Source: Bradyrhizobium septentrionale (GTDB lineage Bacteria; Pseudomonadota; Alphaproteobacteria; Rhizobiales; Xanthobacteraceae). From it: 64,000 bases of DNA. Shown one piece after another: positions 25,728 to 35,054 of the stretch (the stretch's first letter is position 1; each line of letters begins with the position of its first letter). The stretch lies in assembly GCF_011516645.4 (NCBI RefSeq), contig NZ_CP088285.1, positions 2,126,501-2,190,500 on the forward strand, read 5' to 3'. Position numbers and translations under genes: made by a program. A model generated the notes under the pieces. That model did not search any database and was not told where the DNA came from. It saw only the letters and a list, made by a program, of their open reading frames with translations.

Positions 25728-27171
25728 GAGCTTGTCTGGATAGTCGCTGTTCAAATCTGGTCGGGTCTGATTCAACATTGGGCGATGAGCAAGTATTTTC
25801 GGCCTTGGAACATCGATCAGACGCTGCTTCTGCCGCCGAATGTGCAGGACTTCGTGCCGAAAGGCCATGTCTCGCGGTTTATGGTTGATCTGGTGCGGGA
25901 GAGCCTCGATCTCAGGGAGATCATGGGCAGCTATGTGAGCGGGCTTGGGCAGCCGCCGTTTGATCCGCGGATGATGGTGGCGCTGCTGCTGCATAGCTAT
26001 GCGAGTGGGCTGTATTCGTCGCGTCGGACTGCCAAGGCCTGCCGGGAGCGGAACGATTTTGTGATGATCGTGGCGCTGGATGCGCCGGATTTTCGGACGA
26101 TCAGCGACTTTCGCAAGCGACATTTGAAGGCGCTCGGCGCGCTATTCGTGCAGGTTCTGAAGTTGTGCGAGACGGCCGGGCTGGTCAAGCTCGGTCATGT
26201 CGCGCTGGATGGTACGAAGATCAAGGCGAACGCGTCGAAACACAAGGCGATGAGTTATGAGCGCATGAAGAAGCGCGAGGCGGAATTGAAGGCCGAGGTC
26301 GCTCGCATGCTGGCGGCCGCCGAGGCGGCGGATGCCTCGGAGGATGAGACTTTCGGCAACAGCGACGAACTGCCGGACTGGACCGTCGACAAGCAGAAAC
26401 GGCTGGCGAAGATCCAGCAAGCGATGGCGGCGCTGGAAGCGGACGCCAAACTGGCGGCTGAGGAAGAGCGCCGCATCGAGGCCGAAAAGGAACAGCAGCG
26501 CCAGGCCGAAGGCCGCAAGAAGCCGGGCAAACCGGCGGCGCTGCCATCGGAGGAACCCAATCCCAAGGCGCAACGCAACTTCACCGATCCGGAAAGCCGC
26601 ATCATGAAGTCGAAGGATGGCTTCGTTCAGGCCTATAATGCCCAGGCGGCCGTCGATGCACATGCCCAGATCATTGTCGCGCAAGAACTGACCCAGCACG
26701 GCAGCGATCAGGGCCAGTTGGTGCCCCTGATCGAGGCCATCGAGAGCAATCTTGGCCGCAAGCCGCGGCAGGCCTCAGCGGATTCCGGCTACTGCAGCGA
26801 AGCCAATCTCGAAGCGCTCGACACACGCAGCATCGATGGCTATGTCGCGCCCGGACGCGCCAAACACCCGACAGTAGCGAACGGAAAAGTCGGCGGCCCG
26901 CTGACACAGGCCATGCGAAAGAAGATCGACGATGGCGGCTTCGAAACACCCTACCGATTGCGAAAGCAAGTGGTGGAGCCGGTGTTCGGGCAGATCAAAC
27001 AGGCAAGAGGCTTCCGCCAGTTCCTGTTGCGGGGCATCGAGAAAGTGCGCGCCGAGTGGACAATGATCTGCACCGTCCATAACCTCCTCAAGCTGTTCAA
27101 CCTCGCAAACGCAGCCTGAGCCTGCTACTCTACAACAAATGCCCGTCACGAAAACATATCTGGACGGGCTC
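25728..27171 (+). mobile_element. IS1182-family insertion sequence
   Basis: A 1,444-bp element. Its imperfect terminal inverted repeats start GAGCTTGTCTGGATA (left) and, on the other strand, GAGCCCGTCCAGATA (right). It is flanked by direct copies of CTAG (25724-25727 and 27172-27175). Removing the element and one CTAG restores an uninterrupted 140-codon HxlR gene, which fixes both ends to the base. One transposase gene fills it, and it looks intact and possibly active. Confidence 0.93.
25785..27119 (+). CDS. IS1182-family DDE transposase
   Basis: A 444-residue transposase. The N-terminal domain ([20 protein letters not shown]) is typical of the IS1182 group. The DDE residues are in [28 protein letters not shown] and [19 protein letters not shown] charged coiled-coil insertion rich in Ala/Glu/Lys lies at about residues 150-260. 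The frame is complete, with no stop or frameshift, so the element was inserted recently or is still mobile. Confidence 0.95.
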   Translation: MSKYFRPWNIDQTLLLPPNVQDFVPKGHVSRFMVDLVRESLDLREIMGSYVSGLGQPPFDPRMMVALLLHSYASGLYSSRRTAKACRERNDFVMIVALDAPDFRTISDFRKRHLKALGALFVQVLKLCETAGLVKLGHVALDGTKIKANASKHKAMSYERMKKREAELKAEVARMLAAAEAADASEDETFGNSDELPDWTVDKQKRLAKIQQAMAALEADAKLAAEEERRIEAEKEQQRQAEGRKKPGKPAALPSEEPNPKAQRNFTDPESRIMKSKDGFVQAYNAQAAVDAHAQIIVAQELTQHGSDQGQLVPLIEAIESNLGRKPRQASADSGYCSEANLEALDTRSIDGYVAPGRAKHPTVANGKVGGPLTQAMRKKIDDGGFETPYRLRKQVVEPVFGQIKQARGFRQFLLRGIEKVRAEWTMICTVHNLLKLFNLANAA

Positions 27172-27291
27172 CTAGGCCAATCCCTGCTGGACCCGATGGC
27201 GAGCCTCATCGATTGGGCCGACCGTCGCTATTCGGATATCCATGCTGCGCGCGTCCGCTTTGACGGAGCCCCCTGTGATGTCCCGCGTTAG
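27172..27291 (+). pseudogene. HxlR-family regulator, 3' part
   Basis: After the duplicated CTAG the original frame continues for 39 residues (LGQSLLDPMASLIDWADRRY, ending CDVPR) to TAG at 27289-27291. This is the C-terminal helix typical of HxlR proteins (SLL-PL--L--WA). It has no start or ribosome site of its own. Confidence 0.9.
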
Positions 27292-27489
27292 TGATGTGAA
27301 ACAGAAGTTCACGTCATCGCGTGTGTGAGGTTTGGCGGCGTGCTTCCGATGCAGATACAGCAGCCGGTTCGTTAACTCGTCGCCGAGGATGTCGGCATTC
27401 GTTACGGTGATGGCCGCTGGCGGAACCTCAAGTCTACCCTCCTGCTGCGCGACGAGTCAGAGCTGACGGCGATCCCGGAATTGCGGCGT

Positions 27490-28446
27490 TCAATAATAGT
27501 CCGGCCAGATCAACTGCTGAAGCTGCACGAGATCGTCGACCCGGTCCGGCCACCCCTCGATGCAGATGTGCCGGAGCGGATCGCTGGCCCAGTGCAGCAT
27601 CAGCAGTGCCATCAGCCGCCGCTTCAGCGCGAACGTCACGTCGGCACGCGCGATGCCAAAACCGTCGAACAGGCTGCGCACAAGCCGCGGATTCCCGGCG
27701 GCCATGAAGGCGCTGGGACCGAGCAAATCGTACTCGCCCCAGCCGGTCCGGACGTCGCCGAAGTCGAACAGGCCGGCGACGTGCCAACCGTCGGCCCGGC
27801 GCCCGAGCAGGAAATTCTCCGGGATGTATTCGCCGGTCAGGATCACCGGCGGCGCGTCCATCGGGATCAATTCGGCAGCGTCTCGCAAGAGATCATCGAG
27901 CCCGGCGAGGAATTTCGCCGGCAGGCCGAGCCGTTCGTGCCGCGCCCGGCATTGCGCGATCTGCCCGCGCATGAAGGCCTCCCAGCGCGGCTCGATCGCA
28001 AGCAGCCGGCCGGGCGGCACGCGCTGCACCGCCGCGATCACGGCGCCGATCTCGGCGAGCACGCGCTCCCGTTCGACCTCCGACAGCGATGGCCACACCT
28101 CCGAGCCGACGGTGCCGGACAGGCGGGTGATGACGAGATACGGCCAGCCGTCCCGCTCGCCCTCCGCGATCAGGTCGGGGATCGGAAAGCCGAGCCGTCC
28201 GCGCAACTCCGCCAGCGCGCCGCGTTCGGAGATGAATTGCGGGCGCAGAAACGGCGGAAAGAGTTTCAGGATCAGCTCACCGTCGAGCCCGATAACGAGA
28301 TTGGTGCCGGTCGAGAACACATGCGGCGCAGCGCATGACAGCCCATGGCCGTCGGCAATATCGCGCACGACGGGCAGCCAGCGCGACGTGTCGCTGCGCC
28401 AGGCGCGGTAGGTGTCGTAGGTGGTGATGGGAGGCAGGGATATCAT
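27490..28446 (-). CDS. APH/ChoK-fold phosphotransferase-like protein
   Basis: A 318-residue protein of the aminoglycoside/homoserine kinase-like fold (FSTGTNLVIGLDGELILKLF is the N-lobe lysine strand, about residues 45-65). The catalytic loop reads LTGEYIPENFLL where the family normally has H-G-D-x-x-x-x-N, so the His is Thr and the Asp base is Glu. The metal-binding DFGD is kept. The ATG at 28446 is chosen because the frame upstream runs only through repeat DNA. Substrate unknown. It is not a basis for calling antibiotic resistance. Confidence 0.75.
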   Translation of the reverse strand: MISLPPITTYDTYRAWRSDTSRWLPVVRDIADGHGLSCAAPHVFSTGTNLVIGLDGELILKLFPPFLRPQFISERGALAELRGRLGFPIPDLIAEGERDGWPYLVITRLSGTVGSEVWPSLSEVERERVLAEIGAVIAAVQRVPPGRLLAIEPRWEAFMRGQIAQCRARHERLGLPAKFLAGLDDLLRDAAELIPMDAPPVILTGEYIPENFLLGRRADGWHVAGLFDFGDVRTGWGEYDLLGPSAFMAAGNPRLVRSLFDGFGIARADVTFALKRRLMALLMLHWASDPLRHICIEGWPDRVDDLVQLQQLIWPDYY

Positions 28447-28474
28447 TTCAAGGAATCTCGTAGCCCAATCTATC

Positions 28475-28545
28475 CCCGTCATCCCCGCGCGAAGGCTTCG
28501 CCTTTGTTGCTGGAGGTGCGAGCGGAGCGAGCCTCGGGATGACGG
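28475..28545. repeat. Short palindromic repeat related to family B
   Basis: It runs from CCCGTCATCCCCGCGC to CCTCGGGATGACGG. It matches the reverse complement of the right third of the repeat at 4615-4769 with only a few differences. It lies just upstream of the phosphotransferase-like gene. Confidence 0.7.
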
Positions 28546-28571
28546 AATTGGTTTGCGCACCTTGGTCGGTT

Positions 28572-28674
28572 TCATCACCCGCGCATGCGGGTGATCCAGT
28601 ATTCCAGAGACGCCAGTGATCGAACCGAGGGGCCGCGGCGTACTGGATCGCCCGGTCAAGCCGGGCGATGACAG
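28572..28674. repeat. Palindromic repeat, family E
   Basis: It runs from TCATCACCCGCGCATGCGGG to GCCGGGCGATGACAG. Inside are ATCCAGTATTCCAGAGACG and, on the other arm, CGGCGTACTGGATCG. The second copy in the window is at 39942-40046. Confidence 0.8.
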
Positions 28675-28743
28675 CGGTGGATGAGGGCAAAGCCTCGCAT
28701 TCTCTCAGGATGACGGAGAAGCAGTTGCGTCGCACATGCCCCC

Positions 28744-30063
28744 TCACCGGTCCGGATTGGCGCGCTCGAACTGGCGCAGCAGGCGGTTGCCGCGTTCGAC
28801 GGCGTTGTCCATCGCGGCCTGCGCCGAACGCTTGCCGGCGAACACCTGCTCGAGCTCCTCCTCGATCACATCGCGGATCAGGACGAACGAGCCGAGGCGG
28901 ATGCCCTTCGAGTTGTCGGTCGGCGGCTTCAACGTGACCTCCTCGATCGACATCGAGGCGCCGGGATTGCGATCGTAGAAGCCCTGCGTGCGGGTGAGAT
29001 CGAACGCGGCGCGGGTGATCGGCAGGTAACCCGTGTTCTGATGCCAGGCGGCCTGCACCTCCGGCCGCGACAGATAGGCGAAGAACTTCGCCACCCCGGC
29101 ATATTCGGCACGCGGCCGGTCGCGCAGCACCCACAGCGTCGCGCCGCCGATGATCGAATTCTGCGGCGCGCCCTGCACGTCGGGATCGTACGGCATCATG
29201 CCGTAGCCGACCTCGAATTTCGAATTGGCCCTGATGTCCGCGCGGGTGCCCGACGAGCCGATGAAGATGCCGCACTCGCCCTTCTGGAAGCGCGGCTCGG
29301 CCAACTGCCCGCGGCCGCTATAGTCGAAGGTCTTGTCGGCCTGCCACTGCGCGAGCTGCGCGATATGGCGCACCAGCAGCGGGTTGTTGAAGATCAGCTG
29401 CGCGTCGAGCCCGGAGAATCCGTTGGCCTTGGTCGCGATCGGCAGATTGTGGAAGGCGGAGAAATTCTCGACGTTGATCCAGGACGGCCACGACGTGGTC
29501 ACCCCGCACATTGCGCCTGCGGCGCGCAGCCGCTTGGCCGCGATGCCGAGCTCCGGCCAGGTCCTCGGAGGCTGGCTCGGATCGAGCCCGGCCGAACGGA
29601 ACATATCCTTGTTGTAGTAGAGGATCGGCGTCGAGGCGTTGAACGGAAACGACAGCATGTTGCCGTCGACATCGGCATAGTAGCCGGCGACCGCCGGCAG
29701 ATAGGCCGACGGCGTGAACGCCTCCGATTGATCGCGCATCAGCTCGAACACCGGATAGATCGCGCCGCGCGCCGCCATCATGGTTGCGGTCGCGATCTCG
29801 TTGACCTGAACGATTGCCGGCTGGCTGTGCGAGCGAAAGGCGAAGATCGCCGCCGTGACGGTTTCGGTGTAATTGCCCTTGTAGGCGGGCACGATCCGGT
29901 AGTCGGATTGCGAGGCGTTGAAATCGGCGGCAAGCTTCTCGAGCTGCTTGCCGAGCTCACCCGACATCGCGTGCCACCACATGATCTCGGTCGCAGCCTG
30001 CGCAGGCGATACAAGCAGGAGGGTCGCCACGGTGAGTTGCAGGAGTTTGAAAGCGAACTTCAC
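28744..30063 (-). CDS. UgpB-like glycerol-3-phosphate/sugar-binding protein (orphan)
   Basis: A 439-residue periplasmic binding protein, almost exactly the length of Escherichia coli UgpB. The signal peptide MKFAFKLLQLTVATLLLV ends at about residue 22 (AQA). Typical features are EIMWWHAMSGELGKQLEKLA, SFPFNASTPILYYNKDMF and LSRPEVQAAWHQNTGYLP. I prefer the GTG at 30063, which follows GAGGAACGCTCGTC, over the ATG at 30096. No UgpA, UgpE or UgpC genes are present, so it is an orphan in this window. It is divergent from the DctP/kinase unit. Confidence 0.88.
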   Translation of the reverse strand: MKFAFKLLQLTVATLLLVSPAQAATEIMWWHAMSGELGKQLEKLAADFNASQSDYRIVPAYKGNYTETVTAAIFAFRSHSQPAIVQVNEIATATMMAARGAIYPVFELMRDQSEAFTPSAYLPAVAGYYADVDGNMLSFPFNASTPILYYNKDMFRSAGLDPSQPPRTWPELGIAAKRLRAAGAMCGVTTSWPSWINVENFSAFHNLPIATKANGFSGLDAQLIFNNPLLVRHIAQLAQWQADKTFDYSGRGQLAEPRFQKGECGIFIGSSGTRADIRANSKFEVGYGMMPYDPDVQGAPQNSIIGGATLWVLRDRPRAEYAGVAKFFAYLSRPEVQAAWHQNTGYLPITRAAFDLTRTQGFYDRNPGASMSIEEVTLKPPTDNSKGIRLGSFVLIRDVIEEELEQVFAGKRSAQAAMDNAVERGNRLLRQFERANPDR

Positions 30064-30245
30064 GACGAGCGTTCCTCGATGCCAGCGCGCAGTCATAAGG
30101 CGCCACAACCCCGGATTCAATCGAGACCGCAGGTTGCAGCGCGGATTTAACGTTTGGCCGATGGGCGAACCACCCACGTTCTGCTAGAAAGCATTGAACC
30201 TTTTCCTCCCGCCCTGGACACAAATCACAAGGGGAATTGTAGCCT

Positions 30246-31235
30246 GTGTACCGCCGCGCCGGCCTTTCGCGGACAATGATGCTTGCCGTCGTGCTGTTAT
30301 GGACAGCGGTTTCGGCGAGTGTTTCTGCGCGTGAATTCCGCACTGCCGATACCCAGAATGAGGACTATCCGACCGTTCAGGCACTGAATTACATGGACCG
30401 CCTGATCGCCGAGCGGACCTCCGGCCGGCACCGCATCGTGGTCTTCCATTCCCGCCAGCTCGGCGAGGAAAAGGAGACGCTGGAGCAGACCCGGGCCGGC
30501 GCCATCGATCTGAACCGGACCAATGTCGCGCTGATCGGAACCATGGTGCCATCGGTCAACGTGCTGGCGATGCCGTTCCTGTTTCGGTCGCTTGAGCACC
30601 TGCAACATGTGCTGGACGGACCGATCGGGACCGAGATCCTGAACAGTTTCGAAGCCCATGGCTTCGTCGGATTGACCTTCTACGATTCCGGCGCCCGCTC
30701 GATCTATAACAGCGTCCGCCCGGTGCGCTCGCTCGACGACCTCAAGGGGCTGCGGCTGCGCGTGCAGCAATCCGAGCAGATGTCGGACATGATCCGCGCG
30801 CTCGGCGCCCAGCCGGTCGAAATGCCCTACGGCCAGGTGCTGACCGGGCTCGCCAACCGGTTGATCGATGGCGCGGAGAACAACTGGCCGTCCTTCGTCA
30901 CCACCGGCCACTACAAATACGCCGGCTACTACACATTGACCCGGCACACCATGAGCCCGGAAGTGCTGGTGATGTCGCGCAAGGCCTGGGCCAGCCTCTC
31001 GCCGGACGAGCAGACCATCTTCCGCGATGCCGCGCAGCGCTCCAGCATCTATATGCGCGATAAGTGGCGGGAGCTCGAGGAGCGCTCGCGCAAGCAGGCG
31101 GAGCTGGCGGGCGTCAAGGTCGTGACCGATTTCGACCGCAAGCCGTTCGAGGCGGCGATGGCCGGCATCTATGCCAGGGCCGAGCGCGATCCCGCGATGT
31201 CGGCGCTGATCGAACGCATCCGCAACATGGAGTAA
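30246..31235 (+). CDS. DctP-like TRAP solute-binding protein (no membrane partner)
   Basis: A 329-residue secreted protein with a GTG start. The signal peptide ends near residue 28 (VSA). The mature part has the DctP fold: FHSRQLGEEKETLEQTRAGA, MPFLFRSLEHLQHVLDGP, and the ligand-arginine region GLRLRVQQSEQMSDMIRALG. TRAP binding proteins normally work with DctQ and DctM membrane subunits. None is encoded here. Instead three signalling genes follow directly (7 bases to the kinase), so it probably delivers a ligand to the kinase's periplasmic domain. Ligand probably an organic acid; unproven. Confidence 0.88.
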   Translation: MYRRAGLSRTMMLAVVLLWTAVSASVSAREFRTADTQNEDYPTVQALNYMDRLIAERTSGRHRIVVFHSRQLGEEKETLEQTRAGAIDLNRTNVALIGTMVPSVNVLAMPFLFRSLEHLQHVLDGPIGTEILNSFEAHGFVGLTFYDSGARSIYNSVRPVRSLDDLKGLRLRVQQSEQMSDMIRALGAQPVEMPYGQVLTGLANRLIDGAENNWPSFVTTGHYKYAGYYTLTRHTMSPEVLVMSRKAWASLSPDEQTIFRDAAQRSSIYMRDKWRELEERSRKQAELAGVKVVTDFDRKPFEAAMAGIYARAERDPAMSALIERIRNME

Positions 31236-31242
31236 CCGGATC

Positions 31243-33336
31243 TTGGCTGCACCCAAACAGGACAGGACGACACGGCGGCCGGCGGCCTTTGGGCCGCAGG
31301 GCCGTTTCCGTATCGTCCAGTTGCTGCGTGCGGTGCCGATCCGCTGGCGCATTCTTTCGATCGCGCTGCTCAACTCCGCGGTCGTGATCGTGCTCGCGGT
31401 GCTGATCTGGAACGGTTCGAAGGTGCTCGGCTCCGCCTGGGAGGATGTCCGCCAGGTGCGGGAATCCGACAAGATCCTGGCCAAGCTCGAAAGCGAGACC
31501 AGCCGGCTGCAGAACCTGATCCACCGCTACATCAACCAGCCGAGCCCGGACCTGTTCGCGGAAATCCTGCTGCTGCGCGAGGCCGTGCTCGGCACGCTGA
31601 CCAACCGGGCCTCGACCGACCCGATGCTGTCGGGCTCGGTCGAGCAGCTGGAACGCGTCACCAGCCGCTTCCTCGACGGCTTCGGTGAATTGCGCACCTT
31701 GCAGACCAAGATCTCCAAGACCTATGACGAACAGGTGCTGACGCCGACCAAGGACATGGCCGGACTCTATTCGATCATCGAGGGCGCGACCGGGCATCGC
31801 GACGCGCTGATCTGGCCCGCACTCGGCAAGTCCCGCGAAGCGTTCACCTCGCTGCTGGTCGCCGCCAACGCCTACTACCTCTCGCTTTCCTCGTCATCGG
31901 CCGAGGAGGCCCGCCGCAACATCGATACGATCGAAAAGACCATCCCGGTCATGACCGATATGGCCGAGAACGATTTGCAGCGCATGGCGCTGGCGCGGCT
32001 CAAGGTCAAGACCGCCGAGCTGCGCGACGGGCTCGGCAAGCTGAGCGAACAGCTCACCAACCGCACCGACCTGTTGCGCAACTCGATCGACGCCAGCCAG
32101 GCCGACGCGATCGGCGCGATCGACGATCTCTCGGTGAAGATGCGCCAGCGCGAGCAGAAGGCGCAGGAGACCTTCGACAGGACGCTGTCCTCGATTTCGC
32201 GCCGGGTGCTGTCGATTGCCGTGATCTTCCTCGGCGTCATCATGTCGGCCGGCGTCATGATCGCACTGTCGATCCGGCTGCCGCTTGCGCAGATCATGGC
32301 CTCGATGCGCACGATCACCTCGGGCGATCTCGACCGGCCGGTGCAGGGCACCTCGGCCAAGGACGAGGTCGGCGCGATGGCGCGCGCGGTCGAGGTGTTC
32401 CGCGAGAACGCCATCGCCAAGCGCAAGACCGAGGACGAGCTGCGCACCTCCAAGGAGAAGGCCGAAAGCGCGCTGCTCGAGCTCAATGCAGCGCAGCAGA
32501 ACCTGATCGATGCGGAGCGCCTCGCCGCGCTCGGCGGCCTCGTGGCCGGCGTCGCCCACGAGGTCAACAACCCGATCGGCATCAGCCTGACGGTGGCCTC
32601 GAGCTTTGCCCGCCGCGCCGAGATGTTCGACAACGACCTGAAGACCGAGCCGCTGCGCCGCTCCAAGCTCGACGACTTCGTGCGCGCCTCGCGCGATGCA
32701 TCGCAACAGCTGGTCTCCAACCTGCAGCGCGCCGGCGAACTGATCCAGTCGTTCAAGCAGGTCGCCGTCGACCGCTCGCACGCCGAGCGCCGCCAGTTCA
32801 GCCTCGGCGAAGCGACCGACCAGATTGTCGCGAGCCTGCGGCCGGTGCTGAAGAAGGCCGCCATCGCGCTGTCCGTCGACGTGCCCGAGGGGCTCCTGAT
32901 CGACGGCTATCCCGGCGCCTATGGGCAGATTTTAACCAATCTTTTCCTCAACGCCGTCAATCATGCCTTCGCGGACGGCCGCTCCGGCAACATCACGATC
33001 TCGGCCCGCGGACGCGGCGCCGACGACGTCGAGATCATCTTCGCGGATAACGGGGCGGGCATGACGCCGGACGTGCAAAGGCAGGCGTTCGACCCGTTTT
33101 TTACGACGCGCCGCAACGAAGGTGGTACGGGCCTCGGCCTCCATATCGTCTATAACCTGGTCACCCAGCAGCTCGGCGGACGCATGATGCTGGAGTCAAG
33201 GGTAGGACAAGGCACCACTTTTCGCATTATCATGCCCAGGATCGCCAAGGGGATTGCCATAGGCCAGCCCACGATCACTGACGCAGCAGCTGACGGAACC
33301 AGTCAATGGCCGAACAGGACGATGTCCTCCAACTGA
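31243..33336 (+). CDS. Membrane sensor histidine kinase
   Basis: A 697-residue protein with a TTG start. A transmembrane helix at about 38-60 is followed by a roughly 270-residue, largely helical periplasmic domain. A second transmembrane helix is near 325-345 and HAMP near 350-400. A coiled coil leads to the HisKA domain with His439 (GVAHEVNNPIG), and the ATPase domain has FLNAVNHAF, DNGAGM and GGTGLGLHIVYNL. It sits immediately after the DctP-like gene and overlaps the next gene by 31 bases. The likely model is ligand-loaded binding protein sensed by this kinase. Confidence 0.9.
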   Translation: MAAPKQDRTTRRPAAFGPQGRFRIVQLLRAVPIRWRILSIALLNSAVVIVLAVLIWNGSKVLGSAWEDVRQVRESDKILAKLESETSRLQNLIHRYINQPSPDLFAEILLLREAVLGTLTNRASTDPMLSGSVEQLERVTSRFLDGFGELRTLQTKISKTYDEQVLTPTKDMAGLYSIIEGATGHRDALIWPALGKSREAFTSLLVAANAYYLSLSSSSAEEARRNIDTIEKTIPVMTDMAENDLQRMALARLKVKTAELRDGLGKLSEQLTNRTDLLRNSIDASQADAIGAIDDLSVKMRQREQKAQETFDRTLSSISRRVLSIAVIFLGVIMSAGVMIALSIRLPLAQIMASMRTITSGDLDRPVQGTSAKDEVGAMARAVEVFRENAIAKRKTEDELRTSKEKAESALLELNAAQQNLIDAERLAALGGLVAGVAHEVNNPIGISLTVASSFARRAEMFDNDLKTEPLRRSKLDDFVRASRDASQQLVSNLQRAGELIQSFKQVAVDRSHAERRQFSLGEATDQIVASLRPVLKKAAIALSVDVPEGLLIDGYPGAYGQILTNLFLNAVNHAFADGRSGNITISARGRGADDVEIIFADNGAGMTPDVQRQAFDPFFTTRRNEGGTGLGLHIVYNLVTQQLGGRMMLESRVGQGTTFRIIMPRIAKGIAIGQPTITDAAADGTSQWPNRTMSSN

Positions 33337-35054
33337 TCGACGATACCGAGAGCCCCCCGGAGGACTCGTCGGCCCGCAAATGGAGGATCGCCGTCATCGA
33401 CGACGATCACGCCGTCCATGAAGGCACCCGGTTCGCGCTCAGCGACTACAATCTGAACGGCTCGACGCTGGAAATCCTCTCGGCCTACTCCGCGGCCGAA
33501 GGCCGCACGCTGATGCGGGACAACCCTGATATCGCAGCCGTGCTGCTCGACGTCATCATGGAGACCGACGTCGCCGGCCTCGAGCTCGTCGAGTACATCC
33601 GCAACGAGATCAAGAACGAGACCGTCCGCATCATCCTGCGCACCGGCCAGCCCGGCCAGGCGCCGGAACGGCGCGTCATCGTGCAGTACGACATCAACGA
33701 CTACAAGGCGAAGACCGAGCTCACCGCCGACAAGCTGTTCACCTCGCTGACGGCGGCGCTGCGCAGCTACCAGCAGCTCGAGCGCATGGTGCAGACAAGG
33801 CGCGGGCTCGAGATCATCATCGACGCCGCCTCGACCCTGTACGATTTCAAGTCGATGCAGCGTCTCGCCGAAGGCGTGCTGACCCAGCTCGCCTCGCTGC
33901 TCAATGTCGATTGCGCCGGGATCCTGGTGCTGCGCGACGACGGCAACGCGGCCGCATGCGATTTCTCGGTGCTGGCCTGCTCGGGCTGCTACAGCCGCTT
34001 CATCGGCACCACCTCGTCGAAGGCGCTCGATGCGGACCTGCGGCACATGGTGGAGGCCGCGTTCCAGCGCCGCAAGAACGAGTTCGCCGACCACCGCAGC
34101 GTGCTCTATTCGCGCACCGGCAGCGGCCGCGAGGTCGTGGTGCTGCTGCAGGCCGAACGCCAGCTCTCCGACACCGACCGTGCGCTGGTCGAGATCTTCT
34201 CGAGCCGGCTGTCGATCGCGTTCGACAATGTGATCCTCTACCAGCAGCTGCACGAGGCCAACAGCCAACTCGAGGACCGCGTCGCGCAGCGCACCCGCGC
34301 GCTGATGCAGGCCAACCGGCGGCTGTCGGCGCAGTGGCTGCGGCTGCAGCGCGCCAACGGCTTCAAGAACGAGATCCTCGGCACCGTCGCCCACGACCTG
34401 AAGAATCCGCTCGGCGTGATCCTCGGCCGCACCGAGATGCTGACCGAACTGATCGGCGCCGGCTCGCCGAAGGAGAGCGTCACGTCGCAGGTCGAGCACA
34501 TCAGGGATGCCACCAAGCGGCTGACCTCGATGGTCGACCACCTGATCTCGGATGCGATGGCCGATGCCTTCGACATCACCATTCGCCGCGAGCCGGTCGA
34601 CGTCGCGGCCCTCGTCAACGAGGTCACCGAGGCCAATTTGCCCTCGGCCGTCAACAAGCAGCAGAGCATCTCGGTCTCGGGTCCGCAGCATTTCGTCACA
34701 ATGTGCGACTCCGACCGGATCCGCGAGGCGATCGACAACCTCGTCAGCAACGCCATCAAATACTCGCCGATCGGCGGCAAGATCACGGTCTCGGTCAGCC
34801 ACGAGGGCGAAGACACCGTAATCCGCATCTCCGACCAGGGCCCCGGCCTCAGCCCCGAGGATCTCGGGCGGCTGTTCGGCCGGTTCCAGCGGCTGTCGGC
34901 CAAGCCGACCGCGGGCGAGAGCTCGACCGGCCTCGGCCTCTCCATCGTCAAGCGCATCATCGACATGCATGGCGGCCATGTGACCGCTCAGAGCCCCGGT
35001 CCCGGACAGGGGTCGACCTTTACGGTTACACTGCCGGCGACAGAGACATCATGA
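33306..35054 (+). CDS. Hybrid regulator-kinase: REC, DUF3369, HisKA, HATPase
   Basis: A 582-residue soluble protein with no membrane segment. An N-terminal receiver domain has the phospho-acceptor Asp82 (AAVLLDVIMET). It is followed by a DUF3369 sensor-like domain (about 165-310), a coiled coil, HisKA with His363 (TVAHDLKNPLG) and an ATPase domain (DNLVSNAIKY, DQGPGL, STGLGLSIVKRI). The order REC then kinase lets it take phosphate from the membrane kinase and pass it on. Its stop overlaps the next start by ATGA. Confidence 0.9.
   Translation: MAEQDDVLQLIDDTESPPEDSSARKWRIAVIDDDHAVHEGTRFALSDYNLNGSTLEILSAYSAAEGRTLMRDNPDIAAVLLDVIMETDVAGLELVEYIRNEIKNETVRIILRTGQPGQAPERRVIVQYDINDYKAKTELTADKLFTSLTAALRSYQQLERMVQTRRGLEIIIDAASTLYDFKSMQRLAEGVLTQLASLLNVDCAGILVLRDDGNAAACDFSVLACSGCYSRFIGTTSSKALDADLRHMVEAAFQRRKNEFADHRSVLYSRTGSGREVVVLLQAERQLSDTDRALVEIFSSRLSIAFDNVILYQQLHEANSQLEDRVAQRTRALMQANRRLSAQWLRLQRANGFKNEILGTVAHDLKNPLGVILGRTEMLTELIGAGSPKESVTSQVEHIRDATKRLTSMVDHLISDAMADAFDITIRREPVDVAALVNEVTEANLPSAVNKQQSISVSGPQHFVTMCDSDRIREAIDNLVSNAIKYSPIGGKITVSVSHEGEDTVIRISDQGPGLSPEDLGRLFGRFQRLSAKPTAGESSTGLGLSIVKRIIDMHGGHVTAQSPGPGQGSTFTVTLPATETS

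Noticed and set aside
27490..28446. Antibiotic-resistance aminoglycoside phosphotransferase
   Set aside because: Only the fold is shared. The catalytic loop is altered and no resistance context exists.
28447..28659. N-terminal extension of the APH-like protein
   Set aside because: It would be translated from two palindromic repeats. Homology-like sequence begins only at the ATG at 28446.
33303..34979. 558-codon open frame antisense to the hybrid kinase
   Set aside because: Composition is typical of a complementary frame; the kinase and receiver motifs lie on the plus strand.
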